Positions 1-9,341 of a DNA stretch of 48,789 bases are shown here, one piece after another. A program made the translations under genes and the position numbers. The stretch comes from Nocardia cyriacigeorgica. Lineage in GTDB: Bacteria; Actinomycetota; Actinomycetes; Mycobacteriales; Mycobacteriaceae. The stretch is taken from the NCBI RefSeq assembly GCF_010858045.1, contig NZ_JAAGVC010000042.1, positions 1 through 48,789 on the forward strand, read 5' to 3'. Below the pieces are notes generated by a model. It saw nothing but the letters and a program-made list of their open reading frames with translations, did no database searches and had not been told where the DNA came from. Numbering within the stretch: position 1 is the stretch's first letter; each line of letters begins with the position of its first letter.

Positions 1-84
1 TGCCTGCCCGAAATCGGTGGGCGCGGACTCGGCGAGGTGGCAGGATCGGGCCGGTGTCCGATTTCATGAGCCCCTCAGCCCTCG
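1..84 (+). repeat. Left copy of an 84-bp perfect inverted repeat
   Basis: Bases 1-84 are the exact reverse complement of 2291-2374. The copy reaches the window edge, so it may extend further left. It contains the upstream region of the phosphotransferase gene (right copy) plus its ATG and the next 16 bases. Beyond base 84 only loose, low-complexity similarity remains. The repeat brackets about 2.2 kb carrying two genes. Confidence 0.95.
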
Positions 85-188
85 ACCGCCGCACCACCGC
101 CGCCGTTTCGATCACCGAACGCCAGCTCTACCTGGAACTCAACGGATCCGGATTCAGCACCGAGATCACCGAGCACGCGCTCGCGTAG
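66..188 (+). pseudogene. 40-codon ORF sharing its start with the phosphotransferase gene
   Basis: The ATG at 66 lies inside the inverted repeat, so this ORF begins with the same codons (MSPSAL) as the phosphotransferase gene at 2309. It then diverges and stops after 40 codons at the TAG ending at 188. The body (for example LELNGSGF) resembles nothing I recognise. It could be a remnant of a broken gene, an alternative reading end of an invertible segment, or meaningless. Bases 189-347 hold no convincing gene. Confidence 0.35.
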
Positions 189-347
189 TCCGCCGCACCT
201 GCCTGCCGGACCGCGTGCCGAACGCTGCTCGACCGCGCTGTTCACGCGGCCCGATTCAGCACGATCCGCCCGCGCAGCCCGGCCAGGCGAGCGCACGGGC
301 GGACCTGCTGCCCAATCGCATTCAGTCCGACTGTGCGGACCGCCCCC

Positions 348-1223
348 TCACCCGAGGTCGGCGAGTTGCGGGACGATCGGGGCCAGCCCGTCGATCCACT
401 TGGCCGGGGAGCCGGTGAGCGGAATGGCCATCACGGCATCCACGCCGAGTTTCGCGTAATCGGCCATGGCGCGGACGAATTCGTCGCGGGTGTCGGGGGT
501 GGCGTAAGAGCGGTCGGCCATGATGGTTGTGCGGATCGTGCTGTAGTCACGGCCCACATCGTCGCAATGGCGGCGCAGGACGTCGAGCTTGTGTTCCACC
601 TCGGCGGGTGAGGTGGCGAAGAGGTTGCAGGCATCGCCGTACTGCGCGACCAGGCGCAGGGTCTTGCGTTCGCCGCCGCCACCGATGAGGACGGTGGGCC
701 GGTGCAGAGGCTGTGGGGAGCACAGGGTTTCGGCCAGCTGGTAGTGCTTGCCGTCGAAGGGGCCGTTGTTGTCGGGGTCCCACATCTGCGCGCAGATGCG
801 CAGAGCTTCCTCGAGCCGTTCGAAGCGTTCGGAGATCGGCGGGTAGGGCACGCCGAGGCCGTGGTGTTCGCGGTCGAACCAGGCGGCGCCGAGGCCGAGG
901 GCGGCGCGGCCGCCGGAGAGCACGTCGAGGGTGGTGACGATCTTGGCGAGCAGGCCGGGATGGCGATAGGTGACGCCGGTGACCAGCAGGCCGAGTTCCA
1001 CACTCGAGGTGTGCGCGGCCAGGAAGCCCAGCGTGGTGTACCCCTCGAGCATGTGCGCCTCGGCGGGCAGACCGGTGGGCGGGATCTGGAAGTAGTGGTC
1101 CATGAACGACAGCCAGGTCGCGCCGGCTTCTTCGGCCGCCGCGCCCACCCTGGTCAATTCACCGGCGATCGCGCCGGGGCCACCGTCGATGTCGAAGTTC
1201 GGAATGTGAAAACCGAGGTCCAT
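348..1223 (-). CDS. LLM-class F420-dependent oxidoreductase
   Basis: The 291-residue product is a luciferase-like TIM-barrel protein. Hallmarks of the actinobacterial F420-using group are an N-terminal MDLGFHIPNF strand, a central GGRAALGLGAAWF segment and a GGGGERKTLRLVAQYGDACN segment near the C-terminal third. Enzymes of this group transfer hydride from or to F420 on diverse substrates; this one's substrate cannot be told. The ATG at 1223 follows a GAGGAGA ribosome binding site. The gene is expressed from an unusual MerR-type promoter at 1260-1290, which suggests induction by a reactive or toxic compound. It runs in the same direction as the phosphotransferase gene upstream, about 150 bases away. 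Family confidence is high, physiological role unknown. Confidence 0.85.
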   Translation of the reverse strand: MDLGFHIPNFDIDGGPGAIAGELTRVGAAAEEAGATWLSFMDHYFQIPPTGLPAEAHMLEGYTTLGFLAAHTSSVELGLLVTGVTYRHPGLLAKIVTTLDVLSGGRAALGLGAAWFDREHHGLGVPYPPISERFERLEEALRICAQMWDPDNNGPFDGKHYQLAETLCSPQPLHRPTVLIGGGGERKTLRLVAQYGDACNLFATSPAEVEHKLDVLRRHCDDVGRDYSTIRTTIMADRSYATPDTRDEFVRAMADYAKLGVDAVMAIPLTGSPAKWIDGLAPIVPQLADLG

Positions 1224-1259
1224 ACGATGATCTCCTCAGATCGGCAGGCTGTACGGCAC

Positions 1260-1290
1260 AGGTTATGAGCTGGAGTGCACTCCAGGTCAA
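1260..1290 (-). promoter_or_regulatory. MerR-type promoter with 16-bp palindromic operator
   Basis: On the minus strand a -35 TTGACC (1290-1285) and a -10 TAACCT (1265-1260) are separated by 19 bases rather than 17. The long spacer carries the perfect palindrome CTGGAGTGCACTCCAG (1270-1285). An elongated spacer with a central dyad is the hallmark of promoters twisted into activity by MerR-family regulators. It drives the F420-type oxidoreductase gene, whose ATG lies about 37 bases downstream. No MerR gene is in the window. Confidence 0.75.
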
Positions 1291-1370
1291 GGCCTGCTCG
1301 TCGCGCGCGAACCTGCCCCTACGGCCGCCGCTGTCCCCGCATCCGCGACGGCCGTCGCGCATCCGTATCG

Positions 1371-2309
1371 TCAGCGGCGCAGTCCACCGGCGAACGGCAT
1401 CTCCCGCCACTGGTCGATGGCCGGCTTCATGAAGTCGACCAGCACCGGAAGTTGCGGTGCCAGCCAGAGGTAAGCGACAACCCGCAGCATGCCGACCGCG
1501 TTGACGAACTTCATCGCCTCGGGATTCAACGGCCGCAGACCACGCCGGCGCGCCCCACGGTCGTAGGCGGCTTCCAGCTCCGGTCCGAGCGCCGCCAGAT
1601 CCCATTCGACCGGGCCGAGCGTCACCAGCTCGAAATCGGAGAACAGGTCGCCGCGCACACCGGGGAAAATGTTCGCCGGTGGCGAATCGCCGTGGATGGG
1701 TTGCAGGTCGACCCCGGGAAATGCCTCCTCGAAGGCCGGGCGGGAACGCACCAGCGGCTCCAGGATCGACCACTCGCGGCGTGCGCGGTCCAGATCAGTG
1801 GCATCGAGAAGGTCGGGGCGGGTACCGAGCGCGGCCAGAGCTTCGGTGACGAACCCCGGTTCGGCCGCGGACAGGAACGACAACTGCCCGGGATAGGCGC
1901 GCAGGGCCGCGTGCAGGTCGGCGACGCGTTCGCAGTTCGCCGCGTAGTCGGGTTCGGCGTCCGGTTGCTCGTCGACGTACTCCCAGAAGGTCATCGAGAA
2001 CCCGTCGCGGCGAACGGGTTCGGCCGGAACGAGCGAACTGGGGGCGATGACGGGCGTGCCCTGATCGGCCAGCCACCGCGTCACGTCGAGTTCCGAACGT
2101 TGCCGCCGGGCCAGCGCGTCGAGGCCGCCGCCGGCCGGCAGCACGGTCGGTATCCGCGCGACGACCGGCGCGGGCGCGAGGTGGACGACGACGGAGAACA
2201 GATCGTGCAGCACCCGCGCCTCGGTGACGGTGAGACCTAGGTCGCGCCCCGCTCCGACGGCAGCGTCGACGGCGGCGGCGGTGCGATCGGCGAGGGCTGA
2301 GGGGCTCAT
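1371..2309 (-). CDS. Phosphotransferase family protein (aminoglycoside/choline kinase-like fold)
   Basis: The 312-residue product has the APH kinase-like core: a nucleotide-binding N-lobe, then the Brenner motif around His206-Gly207-Asp208 with Asn213 (HGDSPPAN), and a metal-binding Asp225 in the SDFEL segment. This organisation transfers phosphate from ATP to a small hydroxylated molecule. The family includes antibiotic kinases but also many housekeeping kinases, so resistance cannot be claimed. I chose the ATG at 2309; the open frame continues upstream through the divergent gene and is an artefact. The start codon and first codons lie inside the 84-bp inverted repeat. The gene is divergent from the winged-helix gene at 2406 with about 96 bases between them. 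Confidence 0.8.
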   Translation of the reverse strand: MSPSALADRTAAAVDAAVGAGRDLGLTVTEARVLHDLFSVVVHLAPAPVVARIPTVLPAGGGLDALARRQRSELDVTRWLADQGTPVIAPSSLVPAEPVRRDGFSMTFWEYVDEQPDAEPDYAANCERVADLHAALRAYPGQLSFLSAAEPGFVTEALAALGTRPDLLDATDLDRARREWSILEPLVRSRPAFEEAFPGVDLQPIHGDSPPANIFPGVRGDLFSDFELVTLGPVEWDLAALGPELEAAYDRGARRRGLRPLNPEAMKFVNAVGMLRVVAYLWLAPQLPVLVDFMKPAIDQWREMPFAGGLRR

Positions 2310-2374
2310 GAAATCGGACACCGGCCCGATCCTGCCACCTCGCCGAGTCCGCGCCCACCGATTTCGGGCAGGCA
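2291..2374 (-). repeat. Right copy of the 84-bp inverted repeat
   Basis: This is the exact reverse complement of bases 1-84. It spans the first six codons or so of the phosphotransferase gene and most of the intergenic region shared with the divergent winged-helix gene. Any promoter it carries is therefore duplicated at the left edge of the window. Confidence 0.95.
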
Positions 2375-2405
2375 TGGCGGGCCGGGCGCCCGCTAGTATT
2401 CGCAT

Positions 2406-3584
2406 ATGCGTTCGATCACCACCGCACAGCGGCGCGCACGGCTCGGGGTCCGGCATCGGCTGGCCTACCGGCAGCGCAGTGCCGACGTCGCGGATATCGC
2501 GCGGTCGATGGTGGTGCTGCACGCGACCGATCCGGCGACGGTGTTCCTGTCGGTGGCCGCGCGTGGCGACGGGATCATGCCCGCCGATATCGAACAGGCG
2601 CTGTACGAGGATCGTTCGTTGCTGCGGATGCTGGCGATGCGGCGCACCATGTTCGTGGCGCCGGTGGAGCTGGTGCCCGTCCTGCAGGCCTCGTGCGCGG
2701 ATGCACTGGCCGACAAGCAGCGCCGCACCTACGGAAAATTCCTCGAGCAGGCCGGAATCGGTGATGGTGACGTGCGGTCCTGGTGGACGGCGGTCGAGGA
2801 GCACACGCATCGGGCGCTGCTCGCGCGCGGCGCCGCCACCGGTGCGCAGCTGAGCAAGGATGTGCCGCTGCTGCGCACCCAGGTGAATACCGCACCGGAG
2901 AAGGCGTATTCGCGTCCGACGAATATCACCACCTGGGTGCTGGTGACGCTCGGCGCGGAGGGGCGCATCGTGCGTGGGCGCCCCAACGGCAGCTGGTCGA
3001 GCAGCCAGTACACCTGGTCGCCGATCGAATCGTGGCTGCCCGGCGGCGTGCCCGTCCTGCCCGCCGACGACGCCCGCGACGCACTGGTCCGGCAGTGGTT
3101 GCGCGCGTTCGGCCCGGCACCGGTGAGCGATATCAAATGGTGGACCGGGTGGACGCTCGGTGAGGTGCGAAAGACACTGGCGCGCCTCGACATCACCGAG
3201 GTGGAACTCGACGAGGGCACCGGTGTGATCCTCACCGACGACCTCGATCCGGTGGCCGAACCCGAACCATGGGCGGCGCTGCTGCCCGCGCTCGATCCCA
3301 CGCCGATGGGCTGGCAGTCGCGCTCCTGGTACCTCGGTGACCACGCCGCCGCCCTGTTCGACCGCAACGGCAATATCGGACCGACCATCTGGTGCGACGG
3401 CCGCATCGTCGGCGGCTGGGCGCAACGCAAGAACGGGGAGATCGCGCTGCGGCTGCTGGAGGACGTCGGGTCCGACGCCATCGCGATGATCGAGGCGGAA
3501 GCCGAACGGATCGGCGCCTGGTTCGGCGATGTCCGCCCGGTTCCCCGCTTCCGGACCCCGCTCGAAAAGGAACTGACCGCCTGA
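2406..3584 (+). CDS. Winged-helix DNA-binding domain protein (HTH_42 / YcaQ-AlkZ-like family)
   Basis: The 392-residue product matches the actinobacterial winged-helix family typified by YcaQ/AlkX and AlkZ-like proteins. It has an N-terminal segment SITTAQRRARLGVRHRLA, a WTGWTLGEVRKTLARL helix pair near residue 245, and C-terminal GDHAAALFDRNGNIGPTIW and GRIVGGWAQRKNGEIALRLL segments. Some relatives are DNA glycosylases that unhook alkylated or crosslinked bases; most members are uncharacterised. The ATG at 2406 has no strong ribosome binding site within the short leader, so leaderless translation is possible. It is divergent from the phosphotransferase gene and is followed after 56 bases by an acetyltransferase gene. 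Confidence 0.75.
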   Translation: MRSITTAQRRARLGVRHRLAYRQRSADVADIARSMVVLHATDPATVFLSVAARGDGIMPADIEQALYEDRSLLRMLAMRRTMFVAPVELVPVLQASCADALADKQRRTYGKFLEQAGIGDGDVRSWWTAVEEHTHRALLARGAATGAQLSKDVPLLRTQVNTAPEKAYSRPTNITTWVLVTLGAEGRIVRGRPNGSWSSSQYTWSPIESWLPGGVPVLPADDARDALVRQWLRAFGPAPVSDIKWWTGWTLGEVRKTLARLDITEVELDEGTGVILTDDLDPVAEPEPWAALLPALDPTPMGWQSRSWYLGDHAAALFDRNGNIGPTIWCDGRIVGGWAQRKNGEIALRLLEDVGSDAIAMIEAEAERIGAWFGDVRPVPRFRTPLEKELTA

Positions 3585-3640
3585 GCCGATGGCCGGTCGC
3601 GGCGAACACACCCGTGCCGGGGTTCACTACTGTCGGGTGC

Positions 3641-4279
3641 ATGGATGCTCGCCCGTACCGGGAAACCGACCGCGCCGAACTCCGCGAGCTGTTCGGCCGC
3701 GCGGGTGCGGGTTCGCCCACCGAACGCCTCTGGGGGCACGCCGATTCCGAGGCCGCGGTGTATCTGGACCCCTATATGGATCTGGAGCCCGAATCGCTGT
3801 TCGTCGCCGAGCACGAGGGCCGCCTGATCGGTTACCTCGCCGGATGCGTCGACACCGCCGCGTTCCCCTCCGAGAGCGAGCGGATGGAGCAGGCGTTTCG
3901 CCGCTACCGCTCGATCTTCCTGTCCCGCTCCGCCGTGTTCTTCGCCCGCGCCGGCCTCGACACACTGACCGCCACGATCCGGCGGACGCCGGTCGCGGAA
4001 GATTTCACCGACCCCCGCTGGCCCGCGCACCTGCACATCAATGTCGCCCCGGAAGGCCGCGGCACCGGCGCCGCCGACGCGATGATGCGGTTGTGGTTCA
4101 CCCGCCTGCGTTCGGTCGACTCCCCCGGCTGCCATCTACAGACGTTGGTCCAGAACGCCCGGGCGGTGAAGTTCTTCGACCGCATGGGATTTCGGCCGCA
4201 CGGCCCCCGGCCACTCGTCCCCGGCGTGCGATACCAGGGCAAGCGGGTGCGTCAGCAGACCATGGTGCGGGAGTTCTGA
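3641..4279 (+). CDS. GNAT family N-acetyltransferase
   Basis: The 212-residue product has the GNAT acetyl-CoA pyrophosphate loop EGRGTGAA (about residues 138-145) after the strand LHINVAP, and a C-terminal NARAVKFFDRMGF segment typical of motif B. It should transfer an acetyl group from acetyl-CoA to an amine; the substrate is not predictable. The start at 3641 gives the usual family length; the open frame upstream is not supported. The gene converges with the double TetR gene with only two bases between the stop codons. Confidence 0.8.
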   Translation: MDARPYRETDRAELRELFGRAGAGSPTERLWGHADSEAAVYLDPYMDLEPESLFVAEHEGRLIGYLAGCVDTAAFPSESERMEQAFRRYRSIFLSRSAVFFARAGLDTLTATIRRTPVAEDFTDPRWPAHLHINVAPEGRGTGAADAMMRLWFTRLRSVDSPGCHLQTLVQNARAVKFFDRMGFRPHGPRPLVPGVRYQGKRVRQQTMVREF

Positions 4280-4281
4280 GC

Positions 4282-5499
4282 CTATCGACCGACGTCGAGT
4301 ATTCGGCGGCAGACGGCGGCCGTCGGCTCGGCGACCGTATCGATGGCACGCAGATGCGGCGTCGCCGCGAGGTCGTTGACCACGGTGAACGCCGCGTGGA
4401 TCCGGATGCGGGTCTCATCGGCGTCCCAGTGCGGATGGATCTGCCGCAGCAGTTGCGCCCATTCGGCGATGTACTCGCGTTGCACCTGGCGGGTGCGGCG
4501 GCGATCGTCGGCGGGCAGCCGATCGGCCTCCGAGATCAGCAGGCGCATCAGATCGTTGTACTCGAAGACGAACTCGCAGTAGCTCGTGATGAGCAGGCGC
4601 ACGGCATCGATGGCGCTGCGGGCGCGGCCGAGCTGGCGGATCATATCGGCGCGCAGCAGTTCGTTCCCGCGGCGCATGGCCGTGGCCAGGATGTCGGCCT
4701 TGCTGTCGAAATGGTTGTAGATGCTCGGGCCCGCGATGCCGACGGCGGCGCCGATATCGTCGTTGCCGACGCCGGCGAATCCGTGCCTGGCGAACAGCGT
4801 GGTGGCGGTGCGCAGGATCGCTTCGCGCCGATTCGGCGCCCACCGCGGCGCGGGCTCATCGGCTCGGCTCGGGCTCGGCAGCGGCGCGATCGGCATCTCC
4901 GCGACCGCCCTGCTGAGACCGGCGATCAAGGCGACGAAGCGCTCCTTCGGCAGCTCGAGGTGGTAATAGGACGCGCTGGTGGTGACACCGAGGACACACC
5001 ACGACAGGTAATCGGCCTCGGCGTGCCCGAGTTCGGGCCGGGCGCGTCGCAGGATCTCGGCCAGCCGGGCACCGATGCCGCGCAACTGATGGCGTAGCTC
5101 GGTGCGCGCCGCACCGCTCAGATGCCTGGCCTCGGCGTGCCAGAGCACCCCGGCACCGCGATGCTCCAGCATGGTTTCGGCCAGGATGACGGCCGGATCG
5201 GCGCTCGGATCGGCGGCGAGGCCGTCGAGGGCGGCTTCCACCGTGGTCAGCGCGCCGGCCACGACGGCATACAGCAGGTCCTGCTTGCCGGTGAAGTGGC
5301 GATACAGTGCCGACGGCCCGATGGCGACCGCGTCGGCGACATCGCGCATCGACACACCCGCGTAGCCGCGCCGGAAGTACAGGTCGGCGGCCGCGGCGAG
5401 GATCAGGTCGCGCCGGTTGGCCGGGCGGGTGCCGCGAGCCGGCCGTGCCACCTGCGTCGGCTCGGCTCGGCTCGCGATCACTGCCCGCTCCTCCCGCAT
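4282..5499 (-). CDS. Tandem TetR-type regulator with two DNA-binding domains in one chain
   Basis: The 405-residue product contains two complete TetR N-terminal domains. The first is at about residues 29-80 (RGYAGVSMRDVADAVAIGPS, then LYRHF) and the second at about 224-275 (FAGVGNDDIGAAVGIAGPS, then IYNHF). Each is followed by a helical ligand-domain-like segment, so the protein looks like two fused TetR monomers. It may bind as a covalent pseudo-dimer on operators with unlike half-sites. The start at 5499 lies two bases after the SDR stop; the ORF reading through the SDR gene is an artefact. Position as the last gene of the thiolase-SDR unit suggests it controls lipid or acyl-CoA catabolism from the divergent region at 7578-7761. 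Confidence 0.85.
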   Translation of the reverse strand: MREERAVIASRAEPTQVARPARGTRPANRRDLILAAAADLYFRRGYAGVSMRDVADAVAIGPSALYRHFTGKQDLLYAVVAGALTTVEAALDGLAADPSADPAVILAETMLEHRGAGVLWHAEARHLSGAARTELRHQLRGIGARLAEILRRARPELGHAEADYLSWCVLGVTTSASYYHLELPKERFVALIAGLSRAVAEMPIAPLPSPSRADEPAPRWAPNRREAILRTATTLFARHGFAGVGNDDIGAAVGIAGPSIYNHFDSKADILATAMRRGNELLRADMIRQLGRARSAIDAVRLLITSYCEFVFEYNDLMRLLISEADRLPADDRRRTRQVQREYIAEWAQLLRQIHPHWDADETRIRIHAAFTVVNDLAATPHLRAIDTVAEPTAAVCRRILDVGR

Positions 5500-5501
5500 C
5501 G

Positions 5502-6332
5502 TCAGACGTTGAACCCGCCACCGCAGACGAGTGTCTGGCCGCTGATGTAATCGGATTCCGGGGTGCACAGCAAGTACACCGCACCGGCCGCTTCGACCGG
5601 CGTGCCCGCCCGGCCCAGCGGGATCGAGTGTTCCATCGCCGCCAGCAGATCGGGGTTGACGCCGACTTTCAGCTCCCGGCCCTGCACGTCGATGGTGCTG
5701 CTGCCGTCGGCAGGCGCTTCGGTGAGCCGGGTCTTGATGAGCCCGAACGCGACCGCGTTGACGGTGACGTTGTAGCGACCCCATTCCTTCGCCAGGGTCT
5801 TGGTCAGGCCGAGCACACCCGCCTTGGCGGCGGAGTAATTGGACTGTCCGGCATTGCCTCCGGTGCCCGCCATCGACGAAATGTTGACCACCTTCCGGCA
5901 CGGCACCGGCTCGCCCGCCTCCTTGGCTCGCTTCACCAGACCGGCGATCACCGGCTGGGCGGCCCGCAAGATCCGGAACGGCGCCTTGAGGTGCACGTCC
6001 AGGATGGCGTCCCACTGCTCGTCGGTCATCTTCTGGATCACCGAATCCCAGGTGTAGCCGGCATTGTTGACGATGATGTCGAGGCCGCCGTAGGTGTCGA
6101 CGGCGGTGGCGACGAAGCGCTGCGCGAAGTCCTCATCGGTGACGCTGCCGGGCACCGCCACCGCCTGGCCGCCCGCGGCCTCGATGGCGGCGACGGTCTC
6201 CTTCGCCGGTTCGGCATCGAGATCGTTGACGACCACGCGCGCTCCCTGCGCGGCGAACTTCAGCGCGATCTCGCGGCCGATGCCGCGGCCGGAGCCGGAG
6301 ACGATGGCGACCTTGTTGTCCAGATTTCCCAT
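5502..6332 (-). CDS. SDR family oxidoreductase (3-oxoacyl/3-hydroxyacyl-CoA type)
   Basis: The 276-residue product is a classical short-chain dehydrogenase. It has the Rossmann signature SGSGRGIG at residues 12-19, NNAG at 89-92, a catalytic serine at 152 or 153, and Tyr166 with Lys170 in the YSAAK motif. It should oxidise or reduce a hydroxyl/keto group with NAD(P). Context between a thiolase and an acyl-CoA ligase suggests a 3-hydroxyacyl-CoA dehydrogenase step, which is inference. The ATG at 6332 follows a GGAGA ribosome binding site. It forms an operon with the upstream thiolase (60-base gap) and the downstream double TetR gene (two-base gap). Confidence 0.85.
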   Translation of the reverse strand: MGNLDNKVAIVSGSGRGIGREIALKFAAQGARVVVNDLDAEPAKETVAAIEAAGGQAVAVPGSVTDEDFAQRFVATAVDTYGGLDIIVNNAGYTWDSVIQKMTDEQWDAILDVHLKAPFRILRAAQPVIAGLVKRAKEAGEPVPCRKVVNISSMAGTGGNAGQSNYSAAKAGVLGLTKTLAKEWGRYNVTVNAVAFGLIKTRLTEAPADGSSTIDVQGRELKVGVNPDLLAAMEHSIPLGRAGTPVEAAGAVYLLCTPESDYISGQTLVCGGGFNV

Positions 6333-6392
6333 GGTGAATCTCCTTACGTGCGAAGGTCAGAGGGCGATGACGGCGGGGTCGAGCGGCATGGG

Positions 6393-7577
6393 TCAGCCCA
6401 CCTTCTGGTACAGGGTGACGACGGCGGCACCGCCGAGGCCGATGTTGTGTTGCAAGGCGACCCGCGCATCGTCCACCTGACGCTGCTCGGCCTCGCCCCG
6501 CAGCTGCCACACCAGTTCGGCGCATTGGGCCAGACCGGTCGCGCCCAGCGGATGCCCCTTCGACAGCAGCCCACCCGACGGGTTGGTGACGACCCGGCCG
6601 CCGTAGGTGTTGTCCCCGTCGGCGATGAACTTCTCGGCCGTCCCCTCCGGGGTGAGTCCGAGTGCCTCGTAGGTGAGCAGTTCGTTGGTGGTGAAGCAGT
6701 CGTGCAGCTCGACCACGCGGATGTCCTCGGGCCCGATGCCCGCGCGCTCGTACACCTGCTGCGCGGCCGAGCGGGCCATATCGGCGCCGACGATATCGAT
6801 CATCGAATCGCTGTCGAAGGTCGCGGGACCGTCGGTGGTCATGGCCTGCGCGGCGATCGCGACGTCGCGGCGCAGCCCGTGCTTGCGTGCGTACTCCGCG
6901 CTCACCAGCACTGCCGCGGCCGCTCCGCAGGTGGGCGGGCAGCACTGCAATCGGGTGAGCGGTCCGTAGATCCGCGGTGCGGCCAGCACCTGCTCGACGG
7001 TCAACGGGTCGCGGAACACCGCGAACGGGTTATGGGCCGCGTGCTTGCGCGCCTTGACCGCGATCTGGGCGAACACCGCCGGATCCATGCCGTATCTGTC
7101 GGCGTACTCGCGGCCGGCGCCGCCGAAGTACTGCGCCGCGAACGGTGCGTCGCTGCCACCCTGGAGGCGGTCGACGACGGCGCCGAAACTGTCGAACGGG
7201 CTCGGCCGATCGGTGTAGGACATGGTGAGCGCACCGCGCTGCATCTGTTCGAACCCCACCGCGAGCACCACATCGGCGACGCCGTGCTCGATGGCCTGCC
7301 TGGCCAGGAACAGCGCCGACGAGCCGGTCGAGCAGTTGTTGTTGACGTTGACCACCGGGATACCGGTGACGCCGACCCGGTACAGCGCGGCCTGACCGGA
7401 GGTGGAATCGCCGTAGACGTAGCCCGCATAGGCCTGCTGGACGGCGGTGTAGTCGATGCCGGCGTCGATCAGTGCGGCGCGCACCGCGCGTTCACCCATC
7501 ACGTCGTAGGTCTGGCTCGTGCGCGGGGTGGTGAACGGGATCATCCCGACACCGGCGACGAGGGTCGTGACTCCCAT
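6393..7577 (-). CDS. Thiolase family protein (SCP-x/lipid-transfer-type acetyl-CoA acetyltransferase)
   Basis: The 394-residue product is a thiolase. Cys82 in NNNCSTGSSAL is the acyl-accepting nucleophile, HDCFTTNEL lies in the C-terminal half, and the GHPLGATG motif with His342 lies near the C-terminus. The last segment has GLGGAA rather than the CxG of classical thiolases, as in SCP-x-like enzymes that cleave branched or steroid side-chain 3-keto acyl-CoAs. The start at 7577 is supported by a GGAGAAAGG ribosome binding site; the ATG-like starts further upstream lack one. It heads a thiolase-SDR-TetR operon divergent from the acyl-CoA synthetase. Substrate is inferred only. Confidence 0.85.
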   Translation of the reverse strand: MGVTTLVAGVGMIPFTTPRTSQTYDVMGERAVRAALIDAGIDYTAVQQAYAGYVYGDSTSGQAALYRVGVTGIPVVNVNNNCSTGSSALFLARQAIEHGVADVVLAVGFEQMQRGALTMSYTDRPSPFDSFGAVVDRLQGGSDAPFAAQYFGGAGREYADRYGMDPAVFAQIAVKARKHAAHNPFAVFRDPLTVEQVLAAPRIYGPLTRLQCCPPTCGAAAAVLVSAEYARKHGLRRDVAIAAQAMTTDGPATFDSDSMIDIVGADMARSAAQQVYERAGIGPEDIRVVELHDCFTTNELLTYEALGLTPEGTAEKFIADGDNTYGGRVVTNPSGGLLSKGHPLGATGLAQCAELVWQLRGEAEQRQVDDARVALQHNIGLGGAAVVTLYQKVG

Positions 7578-7604
7578 AGCCTTTCTCCAATCAGCTATCA
7601 GCAA

Positions 7605-7734
7605 TTCACTTACATGGTTGCACCAGCAGGAGTATCGGTGTCAATACTGAAAAAGCGCTCCAACCAGCCCAGGTGACGGCTCTTTACACCTATCAGTCGT
7701 TTACTTACACTGCCTGGTGTGACCTAGGTCGCAC
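7605..7734. promoter_or_regulatory. Divergent regulatory region with palindrome and repeated TTyACTTACA
   Basis: Between the thiolase and the acyl-CoA synthetase lie TTCACTTACA (7605-7614), its direct repeat TTTACTTACA (7700-7709), and the 18-bp near-palindrome GTGTGACCTAGGTCGCAC (7717-7734, one mismatched pair). A TTGACA hexamer faces the thiolase at 7644-7639. The palindrome sits about 28 bases before the ligase start. These are candidate targets of the double TetR protein encoded in the leftward operon, by position only. Confidence 0.5.
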
Positions 7735-7761
7735 TCTGATCACCTGCTCCAGGAGGACACG

Positions 7762-9309
<1,548 letters not shown>

Positions 9310-9329
9310 CCGGGCGCCGGTGCGCCCGG
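9310..9329. terminator. Stem-loop between convergent fadD-like gene and nadC
   Basis: CCGGGCGC (9310-9317) pairs perfectly with GCGCCCGG (9322-9329) around a four-base loop. It starts directly after the ligase stop codon and precedes the nadC stop codon, so it can serve both strands. There is no U-tract, as is common in actinomycetes. Confidence 0.5.
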
Positions 9330-9341
9330 AGGACGCCGGGC

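Noticed and set aside
2234..2245. GACCTAGGTCGC inside the phosphotransferase gene, identical to part of the palindrome at 7717-7734
   Set aside because: It lies deep in coding sequence without the outer arms, so it is probably chance.
1371..3611. A 746-codon frame joining the phosphotransferase to sequence across the divergent winged-helix gene
   Set aside because: Only the part from the ATG at 2309 looks like a protein; the rest is the shadow of the gene on the other strand.
5307..7676. A 789-codon plus-strand open frame opposite the thiolase-SDR region
   Set aside because: It is antisense to genes with clear catalytic motifs; long opposite frames are common at this GC content and it shows no domain.
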